Assembly (NCBI RefSeq): GCF_963678635.1 | Contig: NC_087063.1 | Span: forward strand, 72,747,617 to 72,811,616 | DNA from: Symsagittifera roscoffensis | Lineage: Eukaryota > Xenacoelomorpha > Acoela > Convolutidae | Direction of reading: 5' to 3' | DNA: 64,000 bases | In this document: one piece after another, positions 51,401 through 60,400 of the stretch | Layout of the letters: every line of letters begins with the position of its first letter | How positions within the stretch are numbered: the first letter of the stretch is position 1 | The notes under the pieces: generated by a model | Seen by the model: only the letters and a program-made list of their open reading frames with translations | Database searches by the model: none | What the model was told of the DNA's origin: nothing | Translations under genes and position numbers: made by a program

Positions 51401-54400
51401 CGACTCCAACCTCGCCCCCTGTGAAAAATACCCCCCTGCTGTAGAGTAAGTTAGATACACACTAATTAATTATAGTAATTAATTATTACACATATGAATA
51501 GTTATAATTTTGTCGTTTTTTTTGTGTCTTTTTCATATCTAAACGCGAATCGGTTAGGCAGTAGTCAGTAGAAAAAAATAAGTCAGTTTTATTGGGTTTA
51601 CGCGAATAGGTTAGCTGCTGTTGTCTCTTAATCAAAAGGTTACAGGTTCGAGTCTCAAGAGGATCCCGACATGCATTTTGTTTTTATTTCGAAAGTAGTG
51701 TCACAATTTATCCTGAAATACGGTCGAAAATATAGCACATGTCTGAAAGGATATAGAAAAGAAAAAAGACAAAAAAGTGGTTTCGATGGTAGCAATAGTT
51801 GTTCAACATTAAAGTCAGTTGAAAACAACATGTATGCAAGCATAGAGCGGTGAAATAATAGCTTCAAAAATCAATCAACTTGGGCTCAGGGAAATGGTCG
51901 ATTGTATCAATCATGAGTTTATGTTTTGCTGAATTAAAAATGGGAAAATTATGATGAATACAAAAGGGAGTTGTGGATATTTTCTAGAGCCCAAATTGAA
52001 CCTAAGTCCCAATTCATCGTCAGAAATAACAGTTGTTTTTATCTCCATCTTGAAGTATTGGATACGTCCGCCCGCACGCTCCGATATCGATTACTTGTGT
52101 AGATCTATAATACATGCAGTTCCTAAACTTATCGGCAGGGTAACTTGAAATTAGAGCACATCTAAATCAATAAATTCATTACATCAAACAGAGGCCCAGA
52201 AAGGGAACGGCGGCGACAAAGGATAACGAATGTAAAATGTACTTAGTTAATTCAACTAGTCTTCTTTCTAGTTGATCCATTATTTATCCAACTCTCAATG
52301 TGATAAACTGGGAAAGGGAAAAGAATAAATGAAAAGAGGGAACTTCCTTTATTTCATGTAGTCCATTGGGTCAATTATAACCGATTTTTAATAAGTTTTA
52401 TGGTTAAATTTTCTTCTGAGAAGACTAAATGTAATAAAAGTTACCAGCGAGGTAGCGATTCAACGAACTAGTTATGAAGTTTGTTGCCTTGAACTGTTGT
52501 TGGTTGAATAACTTATAATAACTGTTCAAAATTTTTTAGATGAAAGATTGAGTTCGTTCAAATTTTCAGGTCTGTGACCCCGATGGTGCAAAACACTGAA
52601 GTTCGCTTGACATGGGGCAGACCGTACCTGCCTACGAAATACACGCGCAATGACATCTGGTACATTGTCAGATGCGAAATGTGTGCAAGCGGGGGACGAG
52701 CCCGCGAATTGGACGCAGACGGCTACTCGGCTCCCATTCGCCTCTCGGATTTACCTTTCCGAGTTCGCGGACTGAGAGCGGAGACAGAATACTACTTCGA
52801 AGTGCTCACTGTGAATTCGTTGGTTGTGAAGTTAGCGACTGCGAACAGAAGATACATCACTGTTAAGACCGAGAATGAAGGTTCGAACCTTGGCCGTAGG
52901 CTCAAGTATTTGTTTCATTCCTGAATGGTTGCATAATTGGTCTTAGCATAGCCATACACAAAATAACACAACAAAAAAATACATGGTATGTTTCAAACTT
53001 CACAGTAGGGAAATTTTATTATAAGCTTGTGGGTATTTACCGGCGGAATTATGTAGCATATGTATGTTAAAGATTTAAAGTGACCTGCCTGAAGTTAAAC
53101 ATTGAACCTAAAGTAGCTATAAGATGTAAAGTTGAAACTCAAGTTTAGAATCTGAAGAAGTTTCAAATGCCAATTACAACAAAAATGCAACTAACAACGT
53201 CTCTTTTTTATCAAGTTGATCAAATCTAAATTGTTTGACACTTTCTTCATAGCGAATTAAACCGATAAGAGAAAATAACCAAATAATTAATAAAATCAGC
53301 ATTCCTTATTTGAGTTTATTGCTAATTGACATCACGGGCAAAGTTGTGCTGGAATCCTCCAACAAAAGCTCCCATATTCTGAATCGCGCCTCGGGTCCAT
53401 CAAGGCGGGGGGAGGACAAGGCGGAAATATTGAGTATGGATTGGTGAATTTAGGGCAATAAATGAACCTACTTGACATTTTTCATCCTGACCTTAAGGGT
53501 TTCTACGTCTTTAAGCCGGATCAGAATTTCACAAAAAGGGAATTTAAGAGTCATCTTTGAAGAGATGATGTTATGTACTTCCAACGTCAAAATTTGCTGT
53601 TATTTAATTAAATTTGTCTATTTTACGTAAGTCACATTTAGGTTGTATTTTTGCCGACCCGACAGCTAGTAAAATGTTCATGCAATAAACTTAGAGCAAA
53701 CTCGTCGTAATTTTTGCTAAATTGGTAAAAGAAGCCGTTTCTCAAATTTCAGTTAGTGTATAAAAACATGCGTTGCTTAAATATAGATTGAACTGATCTT
53801 TTAATCAGTGTTTTCTTCAGAAATTTGATTGTTAATTTGATGTAAATTTGAACGTGGTTTTGTGCCCATTTTCGCTGATTACTGTAAAAATGTACCGCGA
53901 AATTAAATTATAATTTATTACTAAATTTTTAGGAAGGCAACCCTGATAATGTTGATTGTGGGATTGGATGATAAGCGAAAGCGAAGCGGTCTATAAGTTT
54001 ATTTCCGTTGTCGGAATTAGGATGACTTAAAATGTGTCTCCCCTGCATGTAATTTATTTTCTGGGTCTCCCCGGGCTAGAATTGGGCTAGACTTAAGAAG
54101 CAAAATTGGAATCTAATGCGATCAATGTGGAGCACAATTGATGGAAATAAAATTGGTGATGTGAAGTTTGGAAAATACAATATCAATCCTAGAAAAATCT
54201 AGATTTCTTATAAAAGCACTGGATTATCGAGGTCTTTGGAAATTCTAGCACTCTCATTTTTCAATGTTTGCACGGAGGGCTTCTAAACACGTTTGCAGGA
54301 AACGAGGAAATTATAGAAATTTTGTAGTTTTATCACGTTTTTTTTTGACGTCGAAAATTTACAGAAATATTTTGTGTGACTTGTGTGTATAACTGAATTG

Positions 54401-57400
54401 ATTTAATTTCAGTTTTTAATGAGAAGGGGTAATTTTGTAAGCACTATTTTTGGAAAAAAATTCAATTTGATTTGTATGAAATGACGTGTGGTTGAAAATA
54501 GAATCTGTTTAACTAAGCAAATTTCCGTGTTGTGTTGCAGCCAAAATAGCCAACATCACCCTACTACATCCTACAGACGGGGGAGGTATCCTGGTCACGT
54601 GGAAGATGGTGGGATCATCATCATCAGAAGTAGGCAGACACAAGTTCCAGATATCCCTCACGGGTCCAGAGGGAGAGGAGAACAAAATTTACACAGACAA
54701 GACCAGTTATAGAGTACAAGGTAATTCAGCAATTCGAACTGATTTTACACCCAATACACAAGATATTTTTATTTGCTTCAAAAAATGAGGTTAAAAAAAT
54801 CAGTATGATGTTACTGAAGGGACAAAGGTTGAGGATTGAATGATGGGATTTCAAATTTTGTCAGATGATAGTTTTTGGACTATGTCGCCTTTTGCATCTA
54901 AGCAACAGTCCATTTCATGTTTTCAACCAGTTTTTTCCGATTCATCACTTTCATGATGATTGTTAGCTTGGGTGAATCTGATGTCTTGACAAATGAGTTA
55001 GCTAAAAAGATTTAATTTGTGGGAACTTTCATTGACATTGAACTTAATTCCCACTTATTCGTTATGGTTTCACTTAAAAGTGCCCGATCATTGAAAGTAG
55101 CCTCAAAGAACTTTGCATCTCAGGTGTTGTTTGTTTGATTGTTTTTCCTACTGATTTCAAAATCCCTCACAACACCAGGGATCTTTATCTATTTGTTTGA
55201 AGGGAACATTAGCGCTGTCATCCCTAAATGAATATAGGGCTAGCGAGGTACTTTGGGGCAAGGAGTGCTGTTGACATTTGGCCTGTGAAGTTGCATAATT
55301 AGGGTCGCTTAGTTATAGGATAGTGTAGTGCACATCAGCTTAAGTGGTCTAAGATTCAAATTCGATTGCTCGTATTTAATATTTGAAAGAAAACAGGAAC
55401 TTAACAGGAACTTAATACTTATATTATGCACTAAGCAGTAGCGTTATTGGGTGGGGGTAGATGGACCCCTTCCCCTCAGGGACTCGAACCCCTGACCATT
55501 CCTTTGGTATTATTTAAACTAACCGACCCTTATGGGTTCTGAATAACTATGATATATCGAGATATTTGAACTAAAAATTTCAAAAATTCGATGGTCTTAA
55601 ACTAAAAAAAATTTTGCAGGGCTCTCTCATGGAGATTGGAAGATGATGATTTGCACGCAGTCTGAGTTCGAGATCTGCAGTGAAACGGTACAAGTGGATT
55701 TCAAAGAAGGTAAATCATTATTATTAACAACACCCAAATTTCACTCGGAGACCAAGATTTCAAACCAGGATTTTCATCTAGAAATGGTCAAACGTTTTTG
55801 CCCGCTTTTTGGGAGTTTTAACTTTTTCTCATGCTTTGAGCCATGATTTTCAGCTTTCCGTTTTTTTCTACAATATCCCACTGTACAAACCCAGACATTC
55901 TTTTCCATTTATAGTAATATCGCCACTGTACAAACCCAGACATTCTACTCCATTTATAGTTTTTCGTCTTGAAATGATAGTTAATTAAATATGTGAATCG
56001 GGTTGAGTTATTTTGTTAGCAAGTTGTCAGATCTTGTGTAATAAAATTGCCATTTTTAATGTTACCGCTCCTGCTATAAACTGGTGAATTCTTTAACTTA
56101 GATCTATCGAAAACTTCCTCGAGGTGTTTTATGGAGAGAAGTCAGAATGATTTGTGATCGCATTTGCTTTTGTTTACTTGAAAAAACCGCTATTGATTAT
56201 TTTTCTACCTGTGGCATAAGTTTTTGAGTTGAGTTGTGATTAAAAGCAGCAAAATTTATTGACAAAATTTTAATTTTTGAGCTTAAAGTTATAAACTATA
56301 ATTTACATGACTGTGGTTCGAAAGGTTCTTGGGACGTGAAATTTTATTCGCATTTAGCTGTGTTTTATTTTCATGTAAGCGTGAAATTTGATTTGAGTAA
56401 TTGCATAAAGGGTAAGAAGGGATTGTAGTGGGTATGAGGCAGGGCGGATTAATTAAGACGCAACCCGTGGTGTAAACTACTGAGGCTTTTGACATCTGGG
56501 CTAAGTTTAAGTCCAGATGGAAGCGAAAGTGGCAATAGACCAGAGTATGGGTACTATTAATGCTTTATAAGTGATTGTTTCACTGGTGTGGCGCTTTTAT
56601 CTTAAGTACAAACGAGTATTTGTCAATTAATATTTTATCTCTGCTAAATTCAATTTAAACCCTCGAGAAGTTTAGAGTTGAGAATAAATGCAAAGCCACC
56701 CCGAGGCTGAGGCTAGAGAAATTCGCCCAAACGTAAACTAATTCTTGCTACTGTACCATGAAGTTAAAGAAATTGTTGAGCTCCAATACAAGAAGTATGT
56801 AGCTTCTAAGTTGCATTAATGATTTCTGTGGCTATTTTCATTGTGAAATGGGAACTATTCAATATTTCCAAATGTGGGCGCCAAATTGTGTCCTGAGCCC
56901 TAAATAATTTCGCACCTTTTCTTTGGCTTTTGCTGGCTATCAAATGTTATATCTAGAGAGCGTAAATGCCGCTATTGCTTTTGATAGAGCTCTCTGCTAA
57001 GATCCAGATTTCCGGTCCTAGTCTCAGATTTGGCGCGGGCTCTAGTAGTGTGTTATGCTTGGAATGATTTAGAAGTTGTTTACATTTTCGAAAGGGGTAC
57101 AAATAAACTAGCAACGCAAAATGCCCCCGATTGCGCACTTTTTGTAAACAACCGAGTGGCAAGGATCATGAAAATCGCCAACATGCATGCAACATGAGAA
57201 GCAAAAACACCTCGAGGCTAAAAAATTTTAACCCCTTCAAGTGTCAAAATGAAAACTTGTTATTTGAATTTCATAGCCTGAAGTTTATGCAAACGTTAAG
57301 AAAACTATCCGAGTTTGTGAAGTCAGGTGATTCTAGTAGAGATAACCGCCAGAAGGGCGATTGAGGTGGAAACATCAACACAAGTTGAACAATGTTATCA

Positions 57401-60400
57401 AAACTGTGTCGAGACGAAATGAAGTGCAAGCCCGGTCAGCCCGGCTAGCATCAAAACAAGACAAATAGTGTTGGTTCTAAACGGCATGGGTGGCTTAAAA
57501 CAAACGCACTCGCGATATGAAGTAGAGATTTAGTTCTGATTTTTATAACACGATACAAATGCTGTTATGTTAAATGGCGGTCAGTTCAGAATAAATCTCA
57601 TAACTGATTGAATTCAAGTTTCGAGAAATTATGATAATGTTTTACAATATGAAATGATAGCGTCATTTTTTTAAAGTATTACCAAGATCTTTGTCTTACA
57701 AGAACCAAGTTCAAGTTGCAAGCGCTACGGTCATAGTACGTACATATCAAAATATCTTAGATACCTTGGAACGGATCTGTACAAGGTATTTTAAGTCTTA
57801 AGTGCACTAGCATCCAAAAATATCAAAACTAAACGTCAATGATGGACAATATTGGTGCTTCAGGCTTGCAGTTCCAAGTGATGAGTGCAGGAAACCTGGC
57901 AATCGCAGCTGGACTTCTGATAACTGTGATCCTAGTGATGCTGCTGGTTCTGGTCACTGCAGTCTGTTGCTACAGGCGGAACGTCGCCTACAAGTGGGGA
58001 GCCAATACTGGCTACACTTCGGGAACCCTGGCGGGACTCCAAGGAGCACCTGGACACTACAACATGATGGACGTCTCCGGGCCCCTGGACCAAGGAGGCA
58101 TGAAGTACTTCTGCGGAGGATTCAACGGGTACGCCCAACAGGCGTTTGTGGACCCCACTTACTATGATGATATTGACAAGTTGTTCTTGGAATTCACGCG
58201 GGAGATCCATGTGAACCAACTGCAGAGCATAGAAGGACATTTCGGAATGTCAACCAATGAACTTGGTGAGTTGAATCATTGATTTTTCATTCTATCAGTA
58301 GACACGATCCTTATGTCTTCAAGGCGAATTATTTGTAGCCCTTGAAACGTTTCGCCCTTTATTGCAATTAATCATTTTCATAGTGGGTAGACCGAAAGAC
58401 TGAATGATGATTGAACATACAACTGAAATGAAATTAACTGTCTGCGCCACTTGAAGTTTGGATTCAAGATGTCTGAAATGCGGCCGGCGCCTTCATAGAA
58501 GGCAGTTAAAAAGCCTTATGTGCGGTTAAACGCTCAAGCAAAATTACTCTCACAAGAACTCAGGTGTCAATATTTTTAGATGAACGTCATTTTTTATGGC
58601 GCTGACAAGAGCTTTTTTCACTTTGGAGGCGACAAAAATTTTCTTTTGGGTTACTTTTTTCAAACTGCGATCTCAGATGTGGAAATTACTTTGGAAAAAA
58701 AAGTTACATAGCGGCTCACAAAAAGTAAACACAAACATAAAATTATGGGCGTAAATTAAATTGGTTGATTAGAATGCAACGAATTTTTACAAGAGGGACT
58801 AATTTGAATTTCCCTGTCGCTATTTGAGTTTATGGCCTCACAAATGATTAACTGAGAATGGAGAGCCTGGAAGTGTTATGAGCTGCTATTGAGGTCGAGC
58901 CTCGCCCCTTTTTTGTTAACAGGCGTCAGCTATCCGAGATGAAGATTAAATTTCGTCTCCATGTTTTGTCCCGTATTGAAATGTTTTAATTATAATTTTG
59001 TTGGGACTGCAGTGTTAATAATATTTTCTTATGAGCCTTGTTTTAATGGAAAGATAATCATTGTCAGATAGCAATTTGTCAGATTATGTCTGTGATCGCT
59101 TTATGTTTTTGTTGCAACTTGAACTATAAAACGACTCAATAAAAAATACTGAAGTCATGAAATGCTGTGCGCTGTTTTCTAATACTTTACGGTACCTTGG
59201 CCAATCCTACAAACCCTGAGCTGATCTGCTCTAGGAAGCCCGCACAATAAACCCAACCTGATAGTCGCAGTGTAATCTCGAATTGGCAAATTAAACTCAC
59301 CGCAGCTTTTGAACTCAATCAATTGCCTGATAATAAAATACAAGTTGTTTAGTCTTCTTTCCCAAATATCCCCATTGCAATTTGCACAACTTAACACAGC
59401 CAGTGTTTTATACAGACGACCTCACGCAATAGGGGCGGAGATTATTTGCTGCTGAAATTGACTTGAAATCGATCCAAATTTAAACTAAATGTCTGAACAA
59501 CTATTTGAACTAGCATTAATCTGAAAAAATCTTACTACTTAATGCACTACTGGGTAACTATAAGATAAAATGAAATCGGATTTTTTAATCACTCATTTTT
59601 CCTGCTATGATTGCTTATTGGGTGAAGTTTTTCCCTGTAAAAACGGTATTTTGATTAAGTAGTTTCTAATCCCTAGTATAAGTCCCTTTCATCCGCTTTG
59701 TTCCCCCAAAATTACACAATCCACTATTAAATTGCCTAATTTTGCTTTCTTTCACATAATCAATCGAATTGTTCCTCCTTTTTCAGCAAGATTAAAATCC
59801 TTGTTTGTTCACTACTAAATGCAATTGTTATGCGATTTTGTTGGCAGAACAAGTGAAGTTATTCGAAATAGTTAAGCTTTATTTTGGGATTAAAATAGTA
59901 TAAAGAAGTCTTATGTTTGACGTTTTTGTTATTTCAGGAAAGAAACTGGACGGCCCAGATTACGGAGATAATTCGTATGGAGCTGCAGATGAAAGCAGAG
60001 CTATTTTGTACCATTCGGAGAATCAGAAAAGCGTCGTGAGAATTCGAGGCTGTGACGAGTCAAACCCGCACGACTTGAGAATGTTCGCGTTGGAATGTGC
60101 GACCATGTCACAGTTCTACCACCCGAATGTGCTGATGATGCACGGGGTCGCCTACGACGGACCCAGAGTCTACATGTGTTTGGAGGAGGTCGCGCATGGG
60201 GGATTGGACGGGTACCTGAAGGCGTGTTTTGCAGATGGAGATGGGGGTTTGAGCCAGTTGCAGCTGGTGCATCTTTTGAGAGGTGTTGCTTGTGGCATGC
60301 AGTACCTGACAGAACTGGGATATGTTCATAAGGTACGAGTTAAGCCCATTTCCAACTTTTTTCCAATTTTTTTTTCTAGTTTTTACTCTTTACGCTGAAG

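Noticed and set aside
57131-57364. 77-codon open frame in intron 8 as an extra Eph exon
   Set aside because: The FN3 and membrane exons join in phase without it, and the peptide has no similarity to Eph receptors.
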